Shown: piece by piece, positions 32,321-42,623 of the stretch
Layout: the number at the start of each line of letters is the position of its first letter
Numbering within the stretch: position 1 is the stretch's first letter
Source: Diabrotica undecimpunctata
Taxonomy: Eukaryota; Arthropoda; Insecta; Coleoptera; Chrysomelidae
Assembly (NCBI RefSeq): GCF_040954645.1
Contig: NC_092804.1
Coordinates: 144,283,108-144,347,107, forward strand
Reading direction: 5' to 3'
DNA length: 64,000 nucleotides
Made by a program: the position numbers and the translations under genes
Notes under the pieces: generated by a model
Told to the model about the DNA's origin: nothing
Seen by the model: only the letters and a program-made list of their open reading frames with translations
The model's database searches: none

Positions 32321-32394
32321 TGTTACTAATTTGTGTTTCCCACAATATAGGTATATTTACAGAGAAATATGTATATGTTTAGATGTTTACCTAC

Positions 32395-32526
32395 CTCGGC
32401 AAAATCTTCAACAATTGTTGATTTTTTATTGGGAAACATAGACAAATAATTTGCAGATATTATCATTAATAACACTGCTGTCAATATTAGAGAGCCAAAG
32501 ACAACCACAGCCTTTTTTAATCGCAT
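32395..32526 (-). CDS. Golgi alpha-mannosidase II, exon 1 (start and membrane anchor)
   Basis: ATG at 32526-32524 begins 'MRLKKAVVVFGSLILTAVLL': a short basic cytosolic tail and then one hydrophobic segment (about residues 6-28). This is the type II signal-anchor of a Golgi glycosidase. The coding part ends at 32395 with donor GTAGGT in phase 0, 44 codons, and joins exon 2 in frame. A second possible donor, GTAAAC, lies 4 bases downstream but would give phase 1 and break the join. Acceptor TATTTTTAG lies 12 bases before the ATG, so the leader is spliced. Recognised by its anchor plus the in-phase match to exons 2-4. Confidence 0.88.
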
Positions 32527-32538
32527 TGTTACTATTAT

Positions 32539-32900
32539 CTAAAAATATTAAACAATAATTAATAAAACTACAATTAATTATTTCAATATATTTAGGAGGT
32601 AAACAAATAAATGAAAAACTATAATTTTGAATAAATAAATAAATAGTAACCACTTACCAATATATAGCCCAGTTTTTAACTAACTACATGACCCAATCTT
32701 ATTTATAATTTAAATAATGTTACACGCTACATTAATGATTGTTTATCATTAAAGAATAGATATATAGATATAGAACATAGAAGCATAGAACAGACAACAG
32801 ACGTATAACGTATATCAAAACCCTATTTGCTGACAGTTTTTGTCACTTGTCATAACAGAAAAGCATATTTTAGAAATTATACTTAAATTTTTAATCTTTC
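32539..32900 (-). promoter_or_regulatory. Mannosidase 5' leader: non-coding exon and leader intron (predicted)
   Basis: On the minus strand a strong donor TTG|GTAAGTGG lies at 32658/32657 and the acceptor TTTTTAG ends at 32539, giving a leader intron of about 119 bases. The non-coding first exon would therefore end at 32658 and begin somewhere to the right, before the RTE insertion at 33.1 kb. No TATA box or initiator is certain. Confidence 0.5.
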
Positions 32901-33120
32901 CTTGGTGTTTTGGTTGTCTTATTTACGGGGGATATGCATAGACGTAGATGTAATTAACATATATATACTAACATATAACAATCTATAATATAAAAATGAA
33001 TCGCAAAATGTGTTGGTAAGCGCATAACTCAACAACGCATGAACCAATACATAGATAAATAATATATTAGAAAAACCAATCTTATTTAAAACATGCAAAT
33101 CATCATCATCATCATCATCA

Positions 33121-36100
33121 TCAGTACCTCGACAACCCTTTCTGGGTCCTAGCTTGTTCTAGGATTTTCCGCCATTCTGTTCTGTTCCTTGGTTTGTTTT
33201 TCCAGCTGGTAATCTTAAGTGTTTTCAGATCTTGTTCCACTTGTTCCATGTATCTAAGTTTGGGTCTTCCCTTTGACCTTCTTCCTACTGGTGTTTGCCT
33301 CATAATATGTTTTGGTGTTTCAGTCTCCAACATTCGTTCAACATGGCCCATCCAGCGCAGACGTCCGATCTTTATGGATGTTATGATCTCGGGTTCATTG
33401 TATGCTGTGTACAGTTCAAAGTTATATCTTCTGCGCCATATGTCATTTTCCTTTACCCCCTTATATATGTGTCTAAGGATTTTTCGTTCAAATGTGCCTA
33501 ATAGGTTTTCATCGCTTTTCGATAGTGTCCATGTCTCTGATCCATATACAAGGACCGGTTTTATCAGGGTCTTGTATATTTTGCATTTGGTTTTTCTTGT
33601 GATGTTGTTAGATCTTAGATGTTTAATTAGTCCATTATATGTTTTATTAGCGATATGTATTCTTCTCTTAACTTCTTCACTGACATTGTTATCTGCGGTA
33701 ACTAGTGAACCTAGGTATGTAAAATTTTTCACGCTTTCGATGTTATAGTCTCCTATTGTCAGATTCTGTAGGTTTCTTTGGCCTGTCGATTTACTGGCCT
33801 TCATGTATTTGGTTTTTATTTCATTAATGTTTAGGCCACTGTTTTGTGCCGCTCTTTCTATCGCATTAAATGCTTCTATCATCTCTCTTTCGCTTCTGAT
33901 ATGATATCAACATTTCTGCAAATGCCAATATTTGTACACTTTTTGTTATTATTGTTCCTCTGGTGTTGACTTTTGACTCCCTAATTATTTTCTCTAATGT
34001 GATGTTGAATAGAATACAGGATAGGGCATCTCCCTGTCGTAGGCCCGTTCTCACATGAATTGTATCTGTTAGTTCGTTTTGAATTCGAATTTTGCTTTGT
34101 ACTTTAAGTGTTTCTTTTATGATATCAATGAGTTGAGTTGGGATGTTAAACTCTTTCAGTGCATGAATCAGAAATTCTCGATGGATGCTATCATAGGCAC
34201 TCTCAAAGTCAATGAAAAGATGATGTGTGTCTATATTTAATTCACTAGTCTTTTCCAAGATTTGCCTCAAGATGAAGATATGATCTATTGTGGACTTCTG
34301 CCTGCGGAAACCACATTGATATCCCCCAACTATTTGTTCCGCATATGGTCTCAATCGATCATACACAATATTTGACAGTATTTTATATGCCACAGTCAGT
34401 AGCGTTATTGCCCGGTAGTTTTTACATTGAAGCTGATCTCCCTTTTTATGTAGTGGAATAATTACTCCGGTATTCCAGTCTTGTGACAGTTATTATTCCA
34501 TATGTTCACTATTAGTTCGTGTATCGCATTCAATAAGGAGTCTCCACCTTCCTTTATTAATTCTGCGCTAATATTGTCTAATCCAGGTGACTTGTTGTTT
34601 TTCAGTCTGGTAACTGCTTCTTGCAGTCTCCACCTTCCTTTATTAATTCTGCACTAATATTGTCTAATCCAGGTGACTTGTTTTTCAGTCTGGTAACTGC
34701 TTCTTGCATTTCAGCCACTGAAGGTGGGGTTGTTTCTCTGGTATCCGTTTGATCCAGTATAATTCCATCATATAGTGGATCTTCGTTTTTTTCAAACTTT
34801 TTTTTGAAGAATTCTGTCCATCTTTGTAGTATTTCACTCTGTTGAGTTACTATATCTCCTTCTTTGCCTCTACACATCATTGTTCTTGGTTTAAATTCTT
34901 TTCTACTTTTGTTAATTTTTTGGTAGAATTTTCTGGTTTCTGATGGTTTATTTAGTTCTTCCATTTCTTGTAGTTCTTTTTCTATGTGTTCTCTTTTCTT
35001 TCTGCAATGTATTTTCTTCTCTTCCCTCCTTAGCATTATATATTCCTCCTCTGCCTTTCGTGTTCTATGTCGTTGTTGTAGTCGTTGATATGCATTATTT
35101 TTCCTCTCTGTTATGTTGCGACAGTCTTCATCGAACCACTGTCCTTCAGTTGATTTGGGCTTTTTTTGTAGACCCAGGATCTCTTTGGCCGCGTCTTGTA
35201 TGATGTTTTTACACGCTTCCCATTCTCTGTTTATATCCTCGTGCTTTTGTCTGTTTTCTAGCCTTACTTTTATATATTCTTTGTATTTTGCCTTTTTGCT
35301 GTTGTCTGCTAAGTTTTTTATTTCATATTTTTCAATTTTGGATCCCTTTTCTTTTTTAATGTTTGAGATTCTGGCTCTTATTCTACTTTCCACTAGATAG
35401 TGATCCGAGTCTGCATTTGCCCCTCTTCTGCTGCATACGTTTATTCCGTCTGAGTTATGTCTTGAGTCAATAATAACATGATCGATCATGTTTACTGTAA
35501 CCCCATCTGGAGATCTCCACGTTCCCTTATGAATATTTTTCGCTGGAAGCATGTGCTGTCAATGACCATGTTAAGGGAAGTTGCTAGATTTATTAGTCTG
35601 ATGCCATTGTCATTTGATACCTCATGAAGGCTGTGCTTACCTATAGTTGGTAGGTATTGTAGTTCTTTTCCTATTTTTGCGTTGAGATCACCATAAATAA
35701 TTTTAATGTCATTCTTTGGGCATGAATGGTATGCAGCTTCTAGTTCTTCATAGAATTTTTCTTTGACATCGTCTTCCTTTTCCTCTGTAGGGGCATGCAC
35801 ATTTAAGATGCTGTAATTAAAGAATGTTCCCCTTCGTCTCAGGATGCACATTCTAGGGTTCATAGCACGAAAGTCTCGTACGAGGTGCTTAACCTTTTTA
35901 TTTACAATAAAGCCAGTACCTAGTGCGTGGTCTTTAGCGTCGCAACTATAGAATATAATGTGGTGTCTTTTGTCAATGGTGCCACTCCCGGTCCATCTCA
36001 TATCTTGCAGAGCTGTTATATCTATTCAGTTCACGGAGCAGATTTTGGAGGGCTCCCGATCTGTATAGGGATCGGATGTTCCATGTCGCGATTCTTAAAT

Positions 36101-36130
36101 CATGTACCTTTTTCTCGCGCAGTCGTCGTC
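33121..36130 (-). pseudogene. RTE endonuclease/reverse transcriptase ORF, broken in at least four places
   Basis: Endonuclease: 'RIATWNIRSLYRSGALQ' near 36095-36045; 'IIYGDLNAKIGKELQYLP' and 'SNDNGIRLINLA' in the frame 36001-35492; 'DGVTVNMIDHVIIDSRHN' and 'ADSDHYLVESRI' in 35552-34602. A long basic linker follows, with 'RLKNKSPGLDNISAELIKEG'. The RT continues in 34393-33866 ('YQCGFRRQKSTIDHI', 'LFIDFESAYDSI', 'GLRQGDALSCILFN') and 33882-33121 ('NFTYLGSLVT', 'RLRWMGHVERM', 'RRSKGRPKLRYME'). Small deletions turn the catalytic F-A-D-D into F-A-E and shift the frame at about 33910. An 86-bp duplication breaks it at 34.6 kb. Confidence 0.9.
34540..34708 (-). repeat. 86-bp tandem duplication inside the RTE ORF
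   Basis: 34540-34625 is repeated at 34626-34708 with a 3-base deletion and one substitution noticed. It duplicates the 'RLKNKSPGLDNISAELIKEG' segment just before the reverse transcriptase and, not being a multiple of three overall, shifts the frame. Confidence 0.9.
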
Positions 36131-36911
36131 GTTGGATCAGTCCGGTTTTCATTCCTTGAACATTCGTAACATGTGTTTTCTAGGATAGGGTTGTTAGCGT
36201 TATGCCTAACACCCTTTTCGGAGGACCATTTCTCCCTTCCTCGTCGGCCCTGACCCTACTTTCCACTGGGGTTGGTTACCCAATCTCCGGTAGGGTTGCT
36301 CAGGTTTTCAGGGTCCACCCGTGTGATTAAGTCACACTTCTTGGAGGTGAGGATAGGAATTGAGTAGGAGTGGCTAGAGGTGTTATCATTGCGCATCACT
36401 ACTCCTTTGAAAACATGCAAATACTGTCCGAAATTTTTTGTTCCATGTTTGACATTTACGGCTATAATCAGTGTGCATATCAGCATAGTATAAAAAAGAA
36501 TTTGTGGTTAAACTGTGATATCAGTGTGTACTTTCGGTAAACTCAACCACGGTTCGTAGACTTACTACGGTTGCCTCTTCCGACTAACCAATGAACATTA
36601 AGCCCGAAATTACGTCACGAGAGTACAGTAATGTGAATCGTAACATTAATTGTTAATCGTCGTTTTTATGTCTTTGATGTGTGGAAAATAGTAAAGATAG
36701 TTATGAAATAAAGATGTCTAGTGGATTATATTACCTAATTATGGAAAACTGTTGATATATAGGCAGTTTGGTACTTAAAATATTAATCACCGGTTGTTAA
36801 CGTTTATCCAATGTTAATGCAGGATTTACGTAAATCTAGGACTTCAATCTCCATTTTACACTGAAAATTTGTCGAATATACTAAATTTCCATCAATACTG
36901 GATTAATACAC

Positions 36912-37772
36912 ACTTTACACTACATGATTTATCATGTGATTTGTCATATGATTTGATCATAAAGTAAAATTTACATGTTTACACTGTGTGATTTGTCATA
37001 TGATTTTGTCATAAGCACTGTCATGCGGCTCGTCATAGCTTGTCACAGGAGAATAGGACGGTACCTATTCCGCATGATAAAATCATATGATTTTCGGTAA
37101 TAATACGGGTAACACCAACATATTTAAATATCCCGCCTTATTCTTATGTCAATTCAGCGACATTCCCTTACCAAGAGACAACATTCTTTATTATTTATTT
37201 ATTTTTTGTTTGTTGCATTGATATTGAACCTATTATCTAATGTGTGCTATTGTATCGTATTTTTCTTTTATTATTTATTTAGTTTATTTTATTCTTAGTT
37301 TAGTGTTTTATAGTCTTCTTAGTCATACTTTTAGTATTAAAAGTTAGTTTCTTTATTAATTATTTTTAATTTGGTATAATATCAACACTAAATTTGATAT
37401 ACCCTGTCCACGATTTCTTCGTAAGAGCCACCTGCAAGCCCAAAGGCGTCTGATATTTTTCTTCTTACTGCTGTAATCTGTATGCAGTTGTTGCCGGCGT
37501 GTTATTAAAAGTTGGGAAGTCATTGCAATCAACGATTTATTTTCCATTATAATGGTTTAAAAATCTAATAGTTGATACCTATACTGTGTCTAATATCTCT
37601 ATGACCATAAACAAAAAGAAAAATCAAGAAAACCTCACTCATTGTCACTCATATCATAAGTCATAACTTATCATGCAGTGTAAACACGATTTTTTAAAAC
37701 ATCATAGAAACGAGGAATCATAACAAATCTCATATGATATTGTCATATGATAAAATCATGTAATGTAAAGTC
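36912..37772 (-). mobile_element. PIF/Harbinger deletion derivative with imperfect TIRs
   Basis: The left end actttacactacatgatt (36912 onward) pairs with the right end aatcatgtaatgtaaagt (ending about 37772), and the sub-terminal regions carry several catatgatt/aatcatatg motifs in both orientations. The interior minus strand keeps the first part of a nuclease gene. Exact ends and the 3-bp target are uncertain. Confidence 0.75.
37356..37547 (-). pseudogene. Harbinger (HARBI1-like) nuclease, N-terminal fragment
   Basis: 62 codons from ATG 37547: 'SLIAMTSQLLITRRQQLH', then 'IRRLWACRWLLRRNRGQGIS'. The 'RR.W...WLLRRN..G..' pattern is the conserved N-terminal part of insect HARBI1-type nucleases. 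The DDE catalytic core is absent, in line with internal deletion of the element. Confidence 0.65.
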
Positions 37773-38556
37773 TACTTTATATTGAATGAATTACCGAATT
37801 ACATAACTATTTTTTCCATTTTTTTAATATCTTTCCTTCACACTACAACCTGTGCCTGGCATTCTAAAATTTCATCAACATTATTATTACGTTAATACAC
37901 AATGAAATTTTAAAGTTTTAACCTACCTTATAAAACGATACGAAGACAATAGGTACGATGTACAACTACAATAAATAACGTTTCTTCGATAATTCAAAAT
38001 AAGTTTTTATAGAAAACAACACCAAAATTTCAAATACAGAAATATAAAGTAAACTGAGATATTTAAGAAACGATAAATAATAAAGCAAATAATAAACTGA
38101 AAGATTATTACCACGAACAAACTGTGATAATAAATTGGTTTTGTATTCTTGTGTACTGTGGTGACATAGCTCAAGCATCCCCACCCCAGTCGGAAGAGGC
38201 AACAAGTCTACGAACCGTGAAACTCAACCACTCAAGTGACTCAACCATCATGACTCAACCTCAACCGTCATGTCATACCCAAGGACACTAAACACAGATA
38301 ACACAGACTCAACCGTTCTTGTGTCTGCTTGTGCCATGCCATACCCACACTTAACGTCATGCTTAACGTGTCTAGTAGCGCCGCAGCCATTATGAACGGC
38401 TGGGCCCATGCAACTCACTCTCCCCACCTGTCGTATTCCACACTTATCTGTGGGTGGTACATACTGTAGTAGTCAACACAACAACAACACGTGGTTAACA
38501 CAAAAACATAGTCCACAGTCAAAGAAGCAAAGTGTTTACTGTTTGCTGCGATTTGC

Positions 38557-39602
38557 ATGGAATATAGTTTATATAGACGCTTGTTTGTATTGTTTGATAA
38601 CAAAATAATTGCAATGACTACCTTTATTGTTGTTCCCGAAAGCAAATTAACTTGTGACCAAATGCGGGAAGAATTTTGGAACCTTAGTTTGTTTGCACCT
38701 TTAGTTATGAATGTATATGATTGTATAGTGTGGTGCGCAATGCGTAATTTAATTAAAAATAGTGTATTCTGTAACATGTGCAATCTAAGTAAGACATTTG
38801 TTAAACGTACTGGCTGCATAGACCAATATATGTGGAAATGTAAAGGGTGTTCGAAGTCCACATCTATACGCCATGGATCGGTCTTTGCAGGAAGCCATCT
38901 GGCCATTTCCCAAATCATAATAATAATTTATGGATTTGCAAATGACTTCCCACAGAAACTAATCTGCAGAGAAGCATTGCTGCCTACCACGTCTAATACT
39001 GTTAGCGATTGGTTAAATTTGTGCCGTAGAGTTTGCACCAAATATTTTGAGCAACATCCCGTAGAACTAGGGGGATTCAATGAGAACGGAGAATCACTCA
39101 CAGTGGAACTTAACGAATTCCAGTACAGGAAAGTGCAATGGGTTTTTGGGGGAGTAGAAAGAAATACTGGAAAAGTGTTGCTTACACCAGTGCAAGCACG
39201 GAACAAAGAGACCCTGTTGCCCATTATATCAAGGTATGTTAATATTACAAATATTTAGTCATATAATAAAGTAATATTCTTTTTAGAACTATTCTACCAG
39301 GAACAGTAATTGTTACTGATGGATGGGAAGCGTATAGAAACATTGATCTCCTGGGTGGAGGGGTGTATGAGCACCGAACTGTTCGTGAGAATAACTTCGT
39401 AAATCCACATGATAAAAGTACTCATACCCAAACCATTGAAAACGTTTGGATGCGTGCCAAGAAGAAGCTCAGTAGACGGTGTAGAACTTCCATAGATTCA
39501 TTTCTATCGTACCTCCAAGAATTTATGTGGAGGGAACGGATGAAAAATAAAGACCAATTCGTGGAATTTTTAATATGTGTATCAGAACAATTTTTAGTTT
39601 AG
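38557..39602 (+). CDS. Merlin/IS1595-like transposase gene with one intron; Asn at first catalytic position
   Basis: Exon 1 is 38557-39233 (ATG 38614 also possible), intron 39234-39286 (donor AG|GTATGT, acceptor TTTTTAG, 53 bases), exon 2 39287-39602; about 330 (or 311) residues with no interruption. A zinc ribbon 'FCNMC ... WKCKGC' leads into 'SIRHGSVFAGSHLAISQIII'. The DDE domain of the IS1595/ISXO2-like (Merlin) type follows: 'LTVELNEFQYRKVQWVFG', 'VIVTDGWEAYRNI' (second Asp) and 'HTQTIENVWMRAKKKL' (Glu). The usual V-E-x-D-E motif reads V-E-L-N-E, so the first Asp is Asn. The start codon is not settled because no upstream signal separates the two ATGs. Ends of the element were not found. 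Confidence 0.82.
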
Positions 39603-40155
39603 TCAAATTTAAGTATAAGCTAGTGTATTCTTTTGTTTATTATTTTCGTATGTTAGTTTGTTCATTTAACTAAGTTAGTTTATTCTTATTGCTTTTGTTC
39701 TGAAAGTATGTTCAGTGTGCATGCTATTTTTGTTATTATTATGTTAATTACCCACAGTTCTCTACAACATATTCCTTTTGATGCTTCAACCACCAGATTG
39801 GCAGCTGTTATTAAAATAATTACACAAATTTTTCAAATTTAAAATTACAAGGTGTAAATCTTATATTTCTTTGGTGACAGCTTGTGGATTATTCTCATAT
39901 ACACACATCAAAATGGTCTAGGTGCACAAGAAATGAAAGTTGTTTACTTTCAAGAAGCAATATTTTCCTGTTAAAATTAAATTTGTTTATTATTAGTTGG
40001 ACATATCTTATCTCAATTTACTATATAGGTTTGTGTTTGCTGATCTTAAAAAAAGGTAATTTTTTTAAGTTTATCTATTCAACTTAAAAGTATATTCAGT
40101 ACAATTTTTGCTGCAGTGTGGTTAGAATTTGTTGTTATTGTGGTTTTAACTAAAT
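39603..40155. other. No recognised gene
   Basis: AT-rich sequence between two transposase genes; nothing assignable. Confidence 0.4.
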
Positions 40156-40159
40156 TAAT

Positions 40160-41050
40160 ATGCACAGAAATCATCTTGATCGTGAAACACAGCTACAACC
40201 TATTGGTATAATACAGAGTGGTATGAATATCTGTGACATGGCAGAAGTGTGCATTCCACCAAAAGTACTGTAGGACAGTTATGGCAGCGTTTTCAAGAAC
40301 CTGGTGATGTCAGAAAAGGGCACACTGGTCCAACAAGAGCAACACAACCAGTAAATGACAAGTTTGTTTTCCTTCAGGCATTAAGGAACCCCAATGTTAC
40401 TGCTGCCTAGCTAAGAAGTAAGCTTCAAAACATTTATGGCATTAATGTTTCTGCTCAAACTGTCAGGAATAGGTTGCATTAGGGTAATCTTCACAGTAGA
40501 TGTCCCATTAGAGTTTCAGTATTATCCTGTGGGAATTGCATAAGAAGATTAGAATGGGCTGAAGAACATCAAATTTGGCAAGAACAAGAATGGGCAAACA
40601 TTCTTTTCACTCATGAATCCTGGTTTGGTTTATGACATGTTTCACAAAGATCGTGGCGAGCATCTGACAATGCACCTTGCTTGTAAACCATTCAAGAAGT
40701 TGACAGACATCAAGGAGGAATTTTGATGGTTAGAGCTGGATTTTCAAACTGATCTCGTTCATATTGAAGCATTTTTATTAGCATTAGAAGATTTTTAACA
40801 GCAAATAAATATCAAGATCATATTCTTGAACCTATTGTTAGTCCATATTCTGCACAATTCGGAGAAAACCGTGAGAACATTTTTAGAGCAGAACAATATT
40901 CAGGTATTGCCCTGGCCTGCTCAATCCCCTGACTTGAATCCCATTGAGCATGTTTGGAATATGCTAAAAAGATGTGTACAACAGCTAGGATTAGTGTTCC
41001 AGAAAGGGAAGAGCTGCTAAACTGTATGCAAAAGCAATGTTTTGTATGCA
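40160..41050 (+). pseudogene. Tc1-type transposase, degenerate
   Basis: From ATG 40160 ('MHRNHLDRETQLQPIG') frames run through 'GMNICDMAEV', 'LQNIYGINVSAQTVRNRL', 'EWANILFTHESWFGL' (first Asp replaced by His in 'THES'), 'DRHQGGILMVRAG', a lost second Asp region, and 'VLPWPAQSPDLNPIEHVWNM' (40897-40970, Glu). Several frameshifts and stops. No TIRs were identified. Confidence 0.78.
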
Positions 41051-41499
41051 AAATTTTTATTTAATTATTTTTTTCAATTTTTTAATCCTTTTGTATACCA
41101 CGACCGGTAGTGCTATTCACAATTTATTGTTAAGCAGCATCCAGATTTGTTGAATTTCAATATTTTCCAAATAAATTGTCCAATTACCATTTAATTATTC
41201 TTTGATTACTTTGTCCTCTCGGCGATTTTGATGTGCATAAATAATAACAAAAATAGTTTGTCTTCATTTTTTAACAAATTTATGAAAAGAAGAGAAATCA
41301 TTCGATTTCTACCTTGCGAAATCGAATTCAAATTTTTACCACTGTGCTTTCTAAAACTTGCAAAGCAAACAGCTTGATAAATTACTCGGCAAGGGAATCT
41401 AAAATTGCATTCCACATGCCGTTCATCATGGTCATAATTCGTAGTGAATTCAATTTCTGGTACTCCAAACGGAGTAAAGAAATAAAACATAATGACGGT

Positions 41500-41632
41500 A
41501 CTAGATTTTTGTTTCGATACAGAGCAGCGGCAAGCCGCTTATACGTATTTCGACCTCTTTAGGTCTCCTCAGAGCGGTATAGCCACTACCCTGAATCGAA
41601 ACAAAATCTATTCCCGTCGTAGACAGTAGTTA
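41500..41632. repeat. Imperfect hairpin, retroelement end-like
   Basis: agatttttgtttcgatacag near 41500 pairs with ctgaatcgaaacaaaatct near 41594-41612. Two smaller stems lie inside: agcggcaagccgct at 41525-41538 and gacctctttaggtc at 41552-41565. On the minus strand the text 'gacctaaagaggtcgaaat' has the form of the stem-loop often seen in Penelope-like element ends (inference from memory). No coding sequence is attached. Confidence 0.5.
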
Positions 41633-41819
41633 TCAAAATAATTATATACTGCTAGTCTAGCTGAAATCAATTTTCCTTGTAACAGCACCCTAATCTCAAG
41701 AGAAAATAGTATTAGTGCTAGAACTGTACAAAATATTAAAAAAAAACAAGTACCATTGCTACAAATCCCAAAAACTCAGGAAATTTTCCTTGCTGATTAT
41801 GAACGACTGTAGGTGTTTT

Positions 41820-42367
41820 TTGGATGGAACGCACTAATCGTGACGAAGATTTCATGAAAAAAATCTTGTTTACAGATGAGTCGTCTTTTTCTTTAACTGG
41901 CCATCACAATCCATCTGTTACCGTAGGGCACTCTACAGAAAATAGGCACATAAGTGTTCCTTACAAAATACAATAAGTACCGTCAAAAAGTCAACGTCTG
42001 GGCTGGTATTTTAGGTGACAACGTAATTGGCCCTTTTTTCATTGGAGGTACTTTGTGTCGTCGTAAATACCTAGATCTCCTGAGAAATAATATAATTCGA
42101 GCATTACCTATTAATATGGATGAAATTTGGTTGCAGCAAGACGGACCATCTCGCTCTCCTGATCTTACACCTTTGGACTTTTTCGTATGGGATTATGTGA
42201 AGCAACAAATTTACCGACATGAACATGAACGTGCCGGCAATTTAAACGAATTACGTGAAAGAACCATTCAGGTCTTTCAAAGCATAACACCCGAAATGTT
42301 ATCGAACACTCGAAGGCAATTATACAATAGATTGGGCTTTGATGTTTCTGTTTTTATTTTTAATTGA
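41820..42367 (+). pseudogene. Mariner-related transposase, C-terminal part with internal deletion
   Basis: Frames: 'EDFMKKILFTDESSFSLTGH' (first Asp) near 41840-41900; then 41954-42367 open with 'VNVWAGILGDNVIGPFFIGG', 'MDEIWLQQDG' (second Asp) joined directly to 'PSRSPDLTPLDFFVWDYVK' (third acidic residue), and 'MLSNTRRQLYNRLGF' to a stop. The roughly 35 residues expected between QQDG and SPDL are missing, so the catalytic geometry is destroyed. Same general family as the N-terminal fragment at 10.4-11.0 kb. Confidence 0.75.
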
Positions 42368-42623
42368 TATATTATGTCATCTTACCATGATTTTGAATTT
42401 TAAATGTAAGAGTAAGATATAATTGACATTATAGCAATATTATCATAAATATGTAAACCTTTCACTTGCAACTAACTTATGCCATCTTAGCAGAGAAAAT
42501 GTATTAGTATAATCACTGGACAGGATTATCGAGAGGGTTGTAGGCAGTCTCTTAAAAACCTGAAAGTTCTCACACAGTGCTTGTCTCATGTTTATCAAAA
42601 TATAGATCTAGAATAACATACTT

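Larger units (their letters stand above)
33088..36422 (-). mobile_element. Full-length RTE-type LINE with 13-bp target duplication
   Basis: aaaacatgcaaat at 33088-33100 and 36410-36422 bounds a 3309-bp insertion (33101-36409). On the minus strand it begins with a GC-richer leader, then one EN-RT ORF, and ends with a (GATGAT)n tail (33101-33122), the short-repeat 3' tail of the RTE clade. It lies just upstream of the predicted mannosidase promoter, in the same orientation as that gene. It is the only near-complete LINE in the window. Confidence 0.93.
36548..38219. repeat. Inverted repeat pair, about 1.67 kb apart
   Basis: 36548-36585 (cacggttcgtagactt ... ttgcctcttccgact) is matched in reverse at 38188-38219, with 16 and 15 identical bases around a 6-base indel. 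'actcaacc' motifs flank both arms and recur several times at 38218-38310. This may be the ends of one transposable element that later received the Harbinger-like insertion between them. Confidence 0.7.

Noticed and set aside
33098..33122. CRISPR-like or independent (CAT)n microsatellite
   Set aside because: It is the short-repeat 3' tail of the RTE element, directly next to its target duplication.
33194..33748. 184-codon plus-strand frame opposite the RTE element
   Set aside because: Antisense shadow of the RTE reverse transcriptase ORF on the minus strand.
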